Assembly (NCBI RefSeq): GCF_900141985.1
Contig: NZ_FQZK01000020.1
Span: forward strand, 35,893 to 99,892
Length of the DNA stretch: 64,000 nucleotides
Reading direction: 5' to 3'
Source of the DNA: Nocardiopsis flavescens
GTDB lineage: Bacteria; Actinomycetota; Actinomycetes; Streptosporangiales; Streptosporangiaceae
Shown here: piece after piece, positions 44,449-53,191 of the stretch
Numbering within the stretch: position 1 is the stretch's first letter
Layout: each line of letters opens with the position of its first letter
The notes under the pieces: model-generated
What the model was told of the DNA's origin: nothing
Databases searched by the model: none
The model's input: the letters and a program-made list of their open reading frames with translations, nothing else
Position numbers and translations under genes: made by a program

Positions 44449-45939
44449 TCAGCCGCGCAGTCCCAGGCGCCGTAGCGCCCGGCCGCCGGACCGGCGCAGC
44501 CGGCGGTACGGTGTCTCGGCCGCCGCCCTCTCCAGCCCCTCCAGCCGCTTCGACGTCCGGGCCAGCTCCTCGGCCAGGTCCCGTGTCCGCTTCGCCTCGC
44601 CCTCCAGGGCCGCCACCCTGCGGGTCAGCTTCCGGACTTCGGCCTCGGCGGCGGCGGCCCGGGCGCGCCCGCGCTTGTCCGCCTCCCGCAGCCACGCCAT
44701 CCGGTACCCGAGGTCGCCGTCGTCCCCGCCCCGCCAGGCGCCCACCCCGGGGTGGTGCCGCACCTGTGCCAGCCGGGCCTCGAACGCCAGGCCGCCGTCC
44801 CGGTCGGGGCGGTGGACGTGGTCAAGCCCGTGCCGGTCCAGGAAGGAGACGAGCCGGTCGAACCTCTCCCCGTGGCCGTCGGCCATCGCGGAGAAGTCCG
44901 CCTCCTCGTACAGCCGGGCCGGCAGCCCGCCGAGGTCCTCCTCCGGGAGGTCGTCGACGATCCGGTGCGGGATGTCGAAGTACCGGCACAGTTCGAGGGT
45001 GCGCGAGTCGTGGCACAGGACCACGGCCGGGGTGCCGGCCAGCAGTGCCGCCACGTTGCCGTGGATGCGGGTGCCGAAGGCGAAGTCGCGCTCCCGGAGC
45101 GCGTCGACCCACACCGGGCTGTCGTAGTACAGCCGCGTCCGGTCCTCGGAGAGCAGCCGGTGCGTCCGCAGCGAGGGGACCGGGTCGCTCTCCCCGGCCG
45201 CCTCCGACACGTCCCCCCAGTAGAGGAGTTCGAGGTCCTTCAGCTCCTGGGCCATGTACACCAGGTCCGGGTACCGGTCCAGGGCGGCGTCCACCAGGCG
45301 GTTGATCACCCCGTCGCCGATGGTGCTGCCCGGGATGTTCCCGGACGGGAAGGACACGTTGACCGCGATCCGCGCGGACGCGTCCAGGGTCCCGCCCTTT
45401 TTGTGGACGACCAGGTCGCGCCCGTTCATGAACATGGACGGGCAGCCGATGACCTCGACGTCGTTGAAGCCCAGGCCCTTGAGGTACCGCTCGGTGAACT
45501 CGCCGCGCACGCCGATGGACGGCGACCGGTCGAGCACGAGGGAGCAGAACCTGCGCACCTCCTCCTCGACCGGGGCCATCGGGGCGGGGTCGTAGTCCAC
45601 CCCGGACTGGGCACCCACGCCGAAGACCACCACCGGGATGGTGAGCCGCTCGACCAGGTCGCCCAGGTTTTTGAGGTGGCGCCGGAACGAGGGCCGGAAG
45701 GCGTTGGCCAGCGGGACGACGAAGACGTCGTACTCGTCGTTGATCCGCTCGGCCTCCCCCGGGTCGACCCGGTACCGGTTGGGCGTGATCTCGGTGCCCG
45801 GTGTGGACAGGAACTTCCACACCGCATCGCTGAACAGGAGGTTGCCCGTGTTCGTGGCGATCAGGTTGCGCTGCACGACCTCGCTGGGCGAGGCCGGGGT
45901 GAAGGGGCTGCGGCCTGCGCGCAGCAGAACACGGGTCAT
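44449..45939 (-). CDS. Polysaccharide pyruvyl transferase family protein (copy 1)
   Basis: 496 aa. The PF04230-type fold is GT-B-like: NTGNLLFSDAVWKFL near the N-terminus, VVVFGVGAQSG, SIGVRGEFTERYLKGLG, VIGCPSMFMNG and the C-terminal signature FGTRIHGNVAALLAGTPAV. Family enzymes transfer pyruvate from phosphoenolpyruvate to sugars or polyols as a ketal. Residues about 415-496 form an added coiled coil rich in Arg, Ala and Glu, ending in a basic tail, perhaps for membrane or partner attachment. Fourth and last gene of the operon starting at 50865; GAGGACGGCC precedes the ATG, 25 bp after the paralogue. Confidence 0.85.
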   Translation of the reverse strand: MTRVLLRAGRSPFTPASPSEVVQRNLIATNTGNLLFSDAVWKFLSTPGTEITPNRYRVDPGEAERINDEYDVFVVPLANAFRPSFRRHLKNLGDLVERLTIPVVVFGVGAQSGVDYDPAPMAPVEEEVRRFCSLVLDRSPSIGVRGEFTERYLKGLGFNDVEVIGCPSMFMNGRDLVVHKKGGTLDASARIAVNVSFPSGNIPGSTIGDGVINRLVDAALDRYPDLVYMAQELKDLELLYWGDVSEAAGESDPVPSLRTHRLLSEDRTRLYYDSPVWVDALRERDFAFGTRIHGNVAALLAGTPAVVLCHDSRTLELCRYFDIPHRIVDDLPEEDLGGLPARLYEEADFSAMADGHGERFDRLVSFLDRHGLDHVHRPDRDGGLAFEARLAQVRHHPGVGAWRGGDDGDLGYRMAWLREADKRGRARAAAAEAEVRKLTRRVAALEGEAKRTRDLAEELARTSKRLEGLERAAAETPYRRLRRSGGRALRRLGLRG

Positions 45940-45964
45940 GGCCGTCCTCGTCGTCTCGGGGGGT

Positions 45965-47404
45965 TCAGCGGCGCAGGCCGGTCTTGCGCAGGATCCGTCC
46001 GACGGGCCTGCGCACCCTGCCCATGAGCGACTGCACCGCGGCCTTCTCGGCCTTGGCCGCCGTCTTCTCGGCGCTCTTCAGGCGCTTCTCCACCGACTGG
46101 AACCTGCGCTCGGTCTCCTTCTCCAGGGCCTTCAGCCGCTTGGCCAGGTCCGCGCGGGCGGCCTCGCTCGCCTCGTGCCGGGAGCGCAGCCACCCGATAC
46201 GGTGGCCCACCCCCGCCTCCGCGCTGGTCCAGGCGTCCACGGCGGGGGGGTAGGCGGTCGCGCGCACGCGCTCCTCGAACGCGGCGCCGCCGTCCTCCCC
46301 GGGCTGGTGCACGTGGGCGAGCCCGTTCTTCTCCAGGAAGGCGGTGAAACGGGTGAACCGCTCGGCGTGCCCGGAGTGCATGGCCGAGAAGTCGGCCTCC
46401 CGGTACAGGTCGGCGGCGTCCACGTCCGCGGACAGCTCCCTGATCTGCCGGTGCGGGATGTCGAAGTACCGGCACAGTTCGAGGGTGCGCGAGTCGTGGC
46501 ACAGGACCACGGCCGGGGTGCCGGCCAGCAGCGCGGCGATGTTGCCGTGGATGCGGGTGCCGAAGGAGAAGTCGTACTCGCGCAGGGCGCCGATCCAGGT
46601 GGCCGGGTCCAGGTGGACGTTGACCTTGTTCTCCAGGAACAGGGGGTGGGTCCGGTGCACGGGCATGGGGTTGTGCCGGTCCTCCACCGCGGAGGCGTCG
46701 CCCCAGTAGAGCAGCGCCAGGTCCTTCGTCTCCTGGGCGAAGTAGCGCATGTTCGGGTAGCGGGCGAAGTTCGAGCTGACGATGCCGCCCACGTCGCCGG
46801 CGCCCAGCGCGCTGCGCGAGGCGTTGACGGCCACGGCCGAGTCCGGTCCGAGCCCGTCCGCCTCCCGGGTGGCGGTGAGGCGGTCCCCGTCCATGAACAT
46901 GGAGGGGCAGCCGATGACCTCGACGTCGTTGAAGCCGAGGCCCCTCAGGTACTTCTCGGTGAACTCGCCGCGTACGCCGATGCTCGCGGACCGGTCCAGG
47001 ACCGCCGAGACGAAGCGCTGGACGGGCTTGTTCAGCGCCTCCATGCGGTCCATGCCGTAGTCCAGGTCGGACTGGGCCCCCACACCCACGACCACCACCG
47101 GGATGGTCAGTTTCTCGATGAGGGCGCTGAGCTTGTTCAGGTGGGGCACGAAGGAGGTGCGGAAGGCGTTGGCCAGCGGGATCACGAACGCGTCGTACTC
47201 GTCGTTGATCCGTGCGGCCTCCGAGGCCTCGGCGCGGAAGCCGTTCGCGACGACCTCCGTGCCCGAGGTCTCCAGGGTCTTGTGGGAGGCCTGGCTGAAG
47301 ATCAGGTTCCCGACGTTGTTGCCGAAGATGTTCTCCTCGATGGCCGCACCCGCGTGGACGATGCGGAACGGGTCCTTGCGGGACCTCAGGAGGATGCGCT
47401 TCAT
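45965..47404 (-). CDS. Polysaccharide pyruvyl transferase family protein (copy 2)
   Basis: 479 aa, a clear paralogue of the next gene downstream: VGNLIFSQASHKTLETSGTE, VVVVGVGAQSDLDYG, SIGVRGEFTEKYLRGLGFND, VIGCPSMFMDG and FGTRIHGNIAALLAGTPAVV. The C-terminal 80 residues again form a predicted coiled coil (RLKALEKETERRFQSVEKR) ending with a basic KTGLRR. Tandem copies suggest either two pyruvylation positions or a heterodimer. Start ATG after GAAGGCGAAGACC, 24 bp after the polymerase gene, so cotranscription is likely. Confidence 0.85.
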   Translation of the reverse strand: MKRILLRSRKDPFRIVHAGAAIEENIFGNNVGNLIFSQASHKTLETSGTEVVANGFRAEASEAARINDEYDAFVIPLANAFRTSFVPHLNKLSALIEKLTIPVVVVGVGAQSDLDYGMDRMEALNKPVQRFVSAVLDRSASIGVRGEFTEKYLRGLGFNDVEVIGCPSMFMDGDRLTATREADGLGPDSAVAVNASRSALGAGDVGGIVSSNFARYPNMRYFAQETKDLALLYWGDASAVEDRHNPMPVHRTHPLFLENKVNVHLDPATWIGALREYDFSFGTRIHGNIAALLAGTPAVVLCHDSRTLELCRYFDIPHRQIRELSADVDAADLYREADFSAMHSGHAERFTRFTAFLEKNGLAHVHQPGEDGGAAFEERVRATAYPPAVDAWTSAEAGVGHRIGWLRSRHEASEAARADLAKRLKALEKETERRFQSVEKRLKSAEKTAAKAEKAAVQSLMGRVRRPVGRILRKTGLRR

Positions 47405-47428
47405 GGTCTTCGCCTTCGTCAGGGCCGG

Positions 47429-49420
47429 TCAGGGGCGGCTGAGTTCGGCGGGGGACTCCCCGCCGAGGGGTGACAGCGGCCGGAGTGCGGCGGCGCGGTC
47501 GTAGAGGTCGTCCACGGCCGCGGCGAAGCGGCTCATGGAACTGGTGTCCGACGGGCCCAGCAGGTAGGTGCGCAGCTCGCGGCGCAGGCCGGCGAGCTCG
47601 TCGCCCTCGCGCAGGTGCACGGCGGCCAGGGCGGTGTCCAGCCCCTCCCCGTCGGGGAGGAGGAGGTACGCCGCACTCGACGTCGGGTGCTTGACCCGGA
47701 ACTCCTCGTGCGTGATGCCCTCGCAGTTGGTGATCGCGTAGGGCTTCTCGGTGGCGACGAAGTCGGCCACCACGCTGGAGATGTCGCTGATGAGCAGGTC
47801 CGCCTGGTTGAAGCAGGAGTACAGCGAGGGCCGCGGGCCCTGGATCACCAGGTGCGCGGTGTCGGGCCGGCCCTCCCAGTAGACCCGGTGCCACTCCTCG
47901 GTGAGGATCGCCACCTCGCGGACGGCCCCGGGGTCGGCGCCGCTCTCCTCACGCGAGTTGTGGGCCTCGTCGGTGGCGCCGCGGTCGTCGTCGAAGGCGG
48001 CCAGGCGCCGGTCCAGCGCGGCCAGCGCCGGGTCCTCCCGGTCGCCGTGTCCCGCGGCCCGGTTCGCCTCCTCCAGCAGGGCGACGATGCGCCGGTGGGC
48101 CGTGCGCGCCAGGGGCGAGCGCAGCCCGGTGAACGGGTGCGGCTTGTACAGCACGCGCACGCCGGGCCGGGCCTTCAGCAGCTGGGCGATCAGGGTGGGG
48201 CCCGCGTCCATCAGGGAGGTGTTGCCGGGCTCGTCGGTCCAGCCCTCCCATGTCGGGGCGTACAGCACGGTCCGCACGGAGTTGGGCGCGGAGTCGGTGC
48301 GGATGGAGTCCAGCTGGGGCCGGCCCACCTCGACGATTTCGTCGGGGCGCACGCCCACCTGGGCGCGCACGTACCGGTCCAGCCCGGCCCGGCCCGCGGT
48401 CCACACCTCGTCGTAGACCTTGCTGAACGGGTTGACGCTGGCGATCTTGTCGCTGTCGCCGTGTCCGATGAACACGTGCTTGAGCATCGGGTTGCGCAGC
48501 ATGTGGATGTTCTTGCCGGTGTTGGCCGGGTACAGGGCCACCCGCGCCGGGCCGAAGTCCAGCGCCATCAGGTCGGTGGAGGCCGGGACGCACAGGACGG
48601 GAACGGGCGTCGGCGCCAGCTGGGCGGCGATGACGCGCTCGCGCAGGACGATGATCCCGCGGCGCCCGAGCCCGGCCATGGTCTCCAGCCACATGTTCGC
48701 CTGGTAGGCGGAGTCGGCCGAGCCGGAGAAGTACAGGACGACCTCGGGCCGGTAGGAGTCCAGCCAGGACTGGGTGAACTCCATGACCCGGTCGGCGGAC
48801 GGGATGGTCCGGGCGCGCCGGATGTGCCACACCAGCATCAGCAGACCCAGGACGGTGACGCCGACGGTCAGGAGGGCGCCCGCCGCCACGACCCAGGCCG
48901 AGCCGAACCACACGTAGCCCACGACGCCGAACACCAGGAAGGCGTCCAGCGGCAGCAGTCGGCTCATCGGCTCGCGCACGAGCGGCATGGGCGGGCTGTC
49001 GGGGATGTTCAGCGGTGCCAGGTCGATGTTGCGGGTGACGATCGGCAGCTTGCGCGAGACGCGCAGCATCCGCGCGGCGATGCCCGCCATGAGCTGGAGG
49101 CAGAAGAGCAGCAGGAACACCAGCAGGACCATGCCGATGCCGGTGGAGGTCGCGGTGGTCGTGGTGATGAGCAGGCCCAGCACGAGCAGCTGGCGCAGCA
49201 GGCCGCGCGGGGTGATCCCCAGGCGGATCTGCTGGATGAGCTTGGCCAGGTTGTGGAGCCGGTGCAGCAGCAGGGCGTCCATGGCGTAGCTGCCCGCCGC
49301 GCCGAGGGCGAACACCCACCAGGAGCCCGCGATGACGCCGGCGAGCATCACCAGGTAGGAGAGGGTGAGCAGGGCCGCCCCCAGGAGCGTGGCCCGGCCC
49401 AGGCCGCGGAGCTTGGTCAC
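47429..49420 (-). CDS. Membrane-anchored TagF-like polyol-phosphate polymerase (copy A)
   Basis: 663 aa from a GTG in a GTGA overlap with the upstream synthase gene; a much longer open frame upstream is antisense-type noise. Residues about 1-205 carry several predicted membrane helices (AALLTLSYLVMLAGVIAG; GLLRQLLVLGLLITTTTATS; DAFLVFGVVGYVWFG). The rest is a CDP-glycerol/CDP-ribitol glycero(ribito)phosphotransferase domain: FIGHGDSDK, LYAPTWEGW, YKPHPFTG and DLLISDISSVVADF, matching the His and Ser motifs of TagF/TarL. It would polymerise polyol phosphate from a CDP-activated precursor on the inner membrane face. Neighbours supply CDP-ribitol and pyruvylation. Confidence 0.88.
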   Translation of the reverse strand: MTKLRGLGRATLLGAALLTLSYLVMLAGVIAGSWWVFALGAAGSYAMDALLLHRLHNLAKLIQQIRLGITPRGLLRQLLVLGLLITTTTATSTGIGMVLLVFLLLFCLQLMAGIAARMLRVSRKLPIVTRNIDLAPLNIPDSPPMPLVREPMSRLLPLDAFLVFGVVGYVWFGSAWVVAAGALLTVGVTVLGLLMLVWHIRRARTIPSADRVMEFTQSWLDSYRPEVVLYFSGSADSAYQANMWLETMAGLGRRGIIVLRERVIAAQLAPTPVPVLCVPASTDLMALDFGPARVALYPANTGKNIHMLRNPMLKHVFIGHGDSDKIASVNPFSKVYDEVWTAGRAGLDRYVRAQVGVRPDEIVEVGRPQLDSIRTDSAPNSVRTVLYAPTWEGWTDEPGNTSLMDAGPTLIAQLLKARPGVRVLYKPHPFTGLRSPLARTAHRRIVALLEEANRAAGHGDREDPALAALDRRLAAFDDDRGATDEAHNSREESGADPGAVREVAILTEEWHRVYWEGRPDTAHLVIQGPRPSLYSCFNQADLLISDISSVVADFVATEKPYAITNCEGITHEEFRVKHPTSSAAYLLLPDGEGLDTALAAVHLREGDELAGLRRELRTYLLGPSDTSSMSRFAAAVDDLYDRAAALRPLSPLGGESPAELSRP

Positions 49421-50865
49421 TTGGAGCCCCCCGCCGCGCCGGTGCCGGGCAGGTCCTCGCGGCGGACGTCGACGACGTGTCCGGTGAGGTCGGAGAGCAG
49501 CACGTCCAGGGAGGTCGTGGCGACCTTCTCCGCGCTGAGCAGGGTGCCCGCGGGCTCCTCGCCGAAGGCCTTGGTGCGCATCGGCGTCTGGGTGCGCTCG
49601 GGGTTGATGCAGTTGATGCGGATGCCGTCCTCGGACCACTCGTCGGCCAGGGCCTGGGTCAGGTTGACGGTCGCCGCCTTGGTGGAGGAGTAGAGGCTGT
49701 ACTCGCCGCGCCCGCGGGTGTAGGAGCTGGAGGTGTAGAGCAGCAGCTGGCCGCCGGTCTGGGCCAGGTACGGGAACGAGGCGCGGGCGATGTGCACCGG
49801 GGCCAGGTAGTTGACCCGCAGGGCCTCCTCGATGACCGTGTCCTCGGTCTGGTCGAGGCGGCCGATGCGCAGGACGCCGGCGGTGTTGACGACGAAGTCG
49901 ACGCGCCCCGTCGCGGAGTGCGCCTGCTCCAGCGCGGCGGCGATGTCGGCCGGGTTGGCCACGTCGGTGCGGGTGGCGCTGCGCGAGTAGCGGAAGACCC
50001 GGGCGCCGTACTTCTCGGCGAGGTCGGCGACCCCGGAGCCGATCCCGTAGCTGCCGCCGAACACCACCACGGTCCTGCCGGTGAGCCGTTCCGTGTAGTC
50101 CCCGTCGGTGAACTCGGGGGTGGCGGAGGAGGAGAGCTGGAAGAGCTTGTCGGCGATGAAGATGTCGACCGGCTGGGTCACCTTCATGTTCTGCTCTTCG
50201 CCCGCGACCACGTGGATCGGGGTGTCGGGGGAGTAGCGCAGGACGACGGTGCAGTCGTCGGTGGCCTCGAACCCCGGGTCGTTCCACGCCTTGGCGTAGG
50301 CGTTGCGGATGGTGGAGAGGCGGAACCCCTGGGGGGTCTGGCCGCGGCGCAGCCGGGAACGGGTGGGGACGTCGGTGATGACGTCGTCGTCGACCTCGAT
50401 GATCGTGTCGGAGGACGGGATCGCCACGTCGACCGCCTGGAAGGTCTCCAGGGCGGTGACGCAGTCGTCGATGACGCGCTGGGAGAGCAGCGGGCGCACC
50501 GCGTCGTGGAAGAGCACGTTGGTGTTCTCCGCCGAGTAGTGCGACAGGGCGTCCAGGGCCAGCTGCGTGGTGGCGTTGCGGGAGGTGCCGCCCGGCAGCA
50601 CCCGGGTCACCTTGCCGAGCCCCGCCTTGCGCACGATGGCCTCGGCGTCGTTGACGAAACCGGGGTTCATCATCACGATGACCTCGTCCACGCGCGGAGC
50701 CTGCTCGAACAGCTCCAAGGTGTGCTCCAGGATCGTCTTCCCGGCGATCTTCAGCAGCTGCTTGGGCGTCGCCAGTCCGATGCGCTGGCCGCTGCCGCCG
50801 GCGAGGACCACGGCGACGGTTCGGGTCACGGATCGGGCTACGGGCTCGGTGACATGGCTGGGCAA
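49417..50865 (-). CDS. Fused cytidylyltransferase-dehydrogenase, predicted CDP-ribitol synthase (copy A)
   Basis: 482 aa. Residues about 15-245 are an IspD/TarI-type cytidylyltransferase: LAGGSGQRIGLATPKQLLKI, GGTSRNATTQLAL, FHDAVRPLL, QTPQGFRLS. Residues about 255-470 are a short-chain dehydrogenase: VVFGGSYGIGSGVADLAE, NTAGVLRIGRL, catalytic SSSYTRGRGEYSLYSSTK. Fusion of these activities is known in Haemophilus-type Bcs1 and TarIJ systems, where ribulose 5-phosphate is reduced to ribitol 5-phosphate and coupled to CTP. TTG start at 50865 with GGAG seven bases upstream, the same arrangement as the second copy. First gene of a four-gene operon. Confidence 0.88.
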   Translation of the reverse strand: MPSHVTEPVARSVTRTVAVVLAGGSGQRIGLATPKQLLKIAGKTILEHTLELFEQAPRVDEVIVMMNPGFVNDAEAIVRKAGLGKVTRVLPGGTSRNATTQLALDALSHYSAENTNVLFHDAVRPLLSQRVIDDCVTALETFQAVDVAIPSSDTIIEVDDDVITDVPTRSRLRRGQTPQGFRLSTIRNAYAKAWNDPGFEATDDCTVVLRYSPDTPIHVVAGEEQNMKVTQPVDIFIADKLFQLSSSATPEFTDGDYTERLTGRTVVVFGGSYGIGSGVADLAEKYGARVFRYSRSATRTDVANPADIAAALEQAHSATGRVDFVVNTAGVLRIGRLDQTEDTVIEEALRVNYLAPVHIARASFPYLAQTGGQLLLYTSSSYTRGRGEYSLYSSTKAATVNLTQALADEWSEDGIRINCINPERTQTPMRTKAFGEEPAGTLLSAEKVATTSLDVLLSDLTGHVVDVRREDLPGTGAAGGSK

Positions 50866-51014
50866 GACTGGACTCCGAAAAGGGGAGGAAGGGCGGGCCG
50901 TACCGCGGGGCAGTGCTCGGGGGGTGGTCGCCGTGCGACCTCACCCTGCTCAACGAGACTTCACCGGGCGGACATGAAGACGTTTTAACAGGATATGAGG
51001 TTTACCAGTAGTTT

Positions 51015-51032
51015 GTGAGTTAGATGACTCAC
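51015..51032. promoter_or_regulatory. Inverted repeat in the promoter region of the teichoic operon
   Basis: GTGAGT-TAGATG-ACTCAC, a perfect 6-6-6 inverted repeat, lies in an AT-rich stretch (50985-51035) upstream of the synthase gene starting at 50865. It looks like a dimeric regulator operator. A -10-like TATCCT on the reverse strand lies about 25 bp closer to the gene, without a good -35. Confidence 0.45.
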
Positions 51033-51082
51033 GGTCCGTTTCGGGTGGTGAAGGCGTCAGCGGCCCGGAACCCCGGTACGAA

Positions 51083-51121
51083 GCGGTGGGGGCCGCGCGC
51101 ACGGCGCGCGGCCCCCACCGC
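51083..51121 (-). terminator. Terminator of the second polymer unit
   Basis: An 18-bp perfect stem, GCGGTGGGGGCCGCGCGC (51083-51100) with its complement at 51104-51121 and a 3-nt loop, 21 bp beyond the stop of polymerase copy B. Confidence 0.88.
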
Positions 51122-51142
51122 CCCACGACCCCGGAACGGGTC

Positions 51143-53191
51143 TCAGCCCGCGTCCTCCGTGCCCGGCACGGTCACCGGGGCCATGCCGTCCGGCCGGTCG
51201 TCCGCCCCGTCCTCGCGGAAGGGGTCCGCGGGGACCGGCTCGGCGAAGGTGCCGGGCGGGAAGTCCCGGAGCCCGCGCTCGTACAGGTCGTCCACGGCCG
51301 CCGAGAAGCGGCTCTGGGCGTCGGGCTCGTCCGGGCCCAGCAGGTACTCCTTGAGGATCTCCCGGCGCCGCGCCATCGCGTCGTCCTCCGGCCGCCTCGC
51401 GGCGGCCAGGACCTCCTCCAGCCCGGCCAGGCCGGGGCGGAGCACGTACCCGGCCCCCGCGGACGGGTACTGGCGCCGGAACTCGTCGTCTCCGGTGTCC
51501 CACAGGTCCGCGATGGCGTAGGGCTTGCCGCTGGCGATGAAGTCGGCGACCACGCTGGAGATGTCGCTGACCATCGCGTCCGACTCGTTGAAGCACGAGA
51601 ACAGCGTCGGGAACGGATCGGTGACCACGTGGTGGCGCAGCGGCCCCGCGGAGGTCCAGTACAGGTCGTGCCACTGCCGCAGCAGGTCCCGGTACCCCTC
51701 CAGGTCGGCCCCGGTCAGGTTCCGCTCCGAGGACTCCTCGCGGAACCGCTCGATCCGTCCGCGCAGCTCCGCCAGCCGCCGCTCGGACTCCGGCGGGACG
51801 GGCTCCAGCCCGCGGTTGTGCGCGGTGACCGCCTCGACGATCCTGCGGTGCGCCGCGGCGGCGCGCGGGGAGCGCTTGCCCAGCAGCGGGTGCGGCTTGT
51901 AGATGAGCCGGACCGGCTCCGCGCCGCCCAGCAGCCGCTCCACCAGCTCCGCGCCGACGGTGTCCGCGGAGGTCAGGTAGTTGTTGTCGTCCACACCCTC
52001 CCAGGTGGGCGCGTAGATCACCGTGGGCACCGACCGCTCGGCCGCGGTCCGGGGACCGGAGACCGCGTCCAGCTGGGGGCGGCCCACCTCGACCACGTCG
52101 CGGTCGTCGATGGCGTGCCGGACCCGGCGGTAGCGCTCGCGCCCGCCGCGGCCGGCCACCCAGATCTCGTCGAAGATCCGGCTGACGCGGTTGCTGCTGG
52201 GCAGCTTGTCGCTGTCGCCGTGCCCGATGAAGACGTGCTTGATCTCGGCGCGCTGCACCAGGTGGATGTTCTTGCCGGCGTTGCCCGGGTACAGGGCCAC
52301 GCGGACCGTGGACAGGTCCAGGGCGGCCAGGTCGTCGGCGCGCGGCACGCTCACGACCGGCAGCGAGGTCGGCTCCAGGTACGGCAGGTTGGCGTGCTCG
52401 CGGAACACCACCAGGGCCCGCCGGTCCAGCCGCTCCATCGCCTCCAGCCACATGTTGGCCTGGTAGACGCCGTTCTGGCTCCCCACGCCGAACGTGAAGT
52501 ACAGGACCACCTCGGGGCGGTAGGCGCGCAGCCGCTCGCCGACCTCCTCGATGACCTGGGCGTCGGAGGGGAAGCGCAGGTGCGCCAGGAAGGTCGGAAC
52601 GGAGGCCAGCGCCAGCACCAGCACCGCGCCCGTGCTCAGCGCCGCACCGCCGATCGCGAGCCACTCGGGCCCGCCCGCCAGGTGCGCCACCCCGCCCAGG
52701 ACCAGCGCGATGTCGGCGAGGAAGACGCGGTTCATCGGCAGCTCGCGCACGAACCCGGGCGGTTGCGGCAGGTTCAGCGCGGACAGGTCCAGGTTGCGGG
52801 TGCGCACCGGCAGCCGGGAGCGGCGCATGATCTGCAGCCGCATGAGGTCGTAGCCCAGGGACAGCACGAAGAAGGCGCCCATCCCCGCGAACGTCGACCA
52901 GTAGGCGGCGGTGCCGATCGCGCCCACGGACACGTACAGGGCGATGAGCAGGATCTGGCGCAGCAGCATCCGCACGGTGAGTCCGACGCGGATGCGGCTG
53001 AGCACCTTGGTGAGCACGGTGACCCGCTGGGCGACCAGCCATTCCGTGGTGTACAGGACCAGCGCCAGCAGCCCGAACACCCAGACCTGCGCCATGGCCA
53101 CCTCGATGGCCTGGAGCAGGAAGGAGAGTCCCATGGCCGCCAGGACGGCCAGCGCCGGGCCGTCGACGCCCAGGTGGCGCAGCCGGTTCAT
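51143..53191 (-). CDS. Membrane-anchored TagF-like polyol-phosphate polymerase (copy B)
   Basis: 682 aa from an ATG overlapping the upstream stop as ATGA. Architecture equals copy A: about 215 residues with several membrane helices (MAQVWVFGLLALVLYTTEWL; MLLRQILLIALYVSVGAIG), then the polymerase domain with FIGHGDSDKLPSSN, IYAPTWEGVDDNN, YKPHPLLGKRS and DAMVSDISSVVADFIASGKP. It is clearly homologous to copy A but differs at roughly half the positions in the catalytic domain and more in the membrane part. A Pro/Asp-rich C-terminal tail follows. It may make a different polymer or chain segment, for example primer versus main chain. Confidence 0.87.
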   Translation of the reverse strand: MNRLRHLGVDGPALAVLAAMGLSFLLQAIEVAMAQVWVFGLLALVLYTTEWLVAQRVTVLTKVLSRIRVGLTVRMLLRQILLIALYVSVGAIGTAAYWSTFAGMGAFFVLSLGYDLMRLQIMRRSRLPVRTRNLDLSALNLPQPPGFVRELPMNRVFLADIALVLGGVAHLAGGPEWLAIGGAALSTGAVLVLALASVPTFLAHLRFPSDAQVIEEVGERLRAYRPEVVLYFTFGVGSQNGVYQANMWLEAMERLDRRALVVFREHANLPYLEPTSLPVVSVPRADDLAALDLSTVRVALYPGNAGKNIHLVQRAEIKHVFIGHGDSDKLPSSNRVSRIFDEIWVAGRGGRERYRRVRHAIDDRDVVEVGRPQLDAVSGPRTAAERSVPTVIYAPTWEGVDDNNYLTSADTVGAELVERLLGGAEPVRLIYKPHPLLGKRSPRAAAAHRRIVEAVTAHNRGLEPVPPESERRLAELRGRIERFREESSERNLTGADLEGYRDLLRQWHDLYWTSAGPLRHHVVTDPFPTLFSCFNESDAMVSDISSVVADFIASGKPYAIADLWDTGDDEFRRQYPSAGAGYVLRPGLAGLEEVLAAARRPEDDAMARRREILKEYLLGPDEPDAQSRFSAAVDDLYERGLRDFPPGTFAEPVPADPFREDGADDRPDGMAPVTVPGTEDAG

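Noticed and set aside
44449..47404. Tandem pyruvyl transferases as one split gene
   Set aside because: Each copy is full length, with its own ribosome-binding site, complete signature motifs and its own C-terminal coiled coil.
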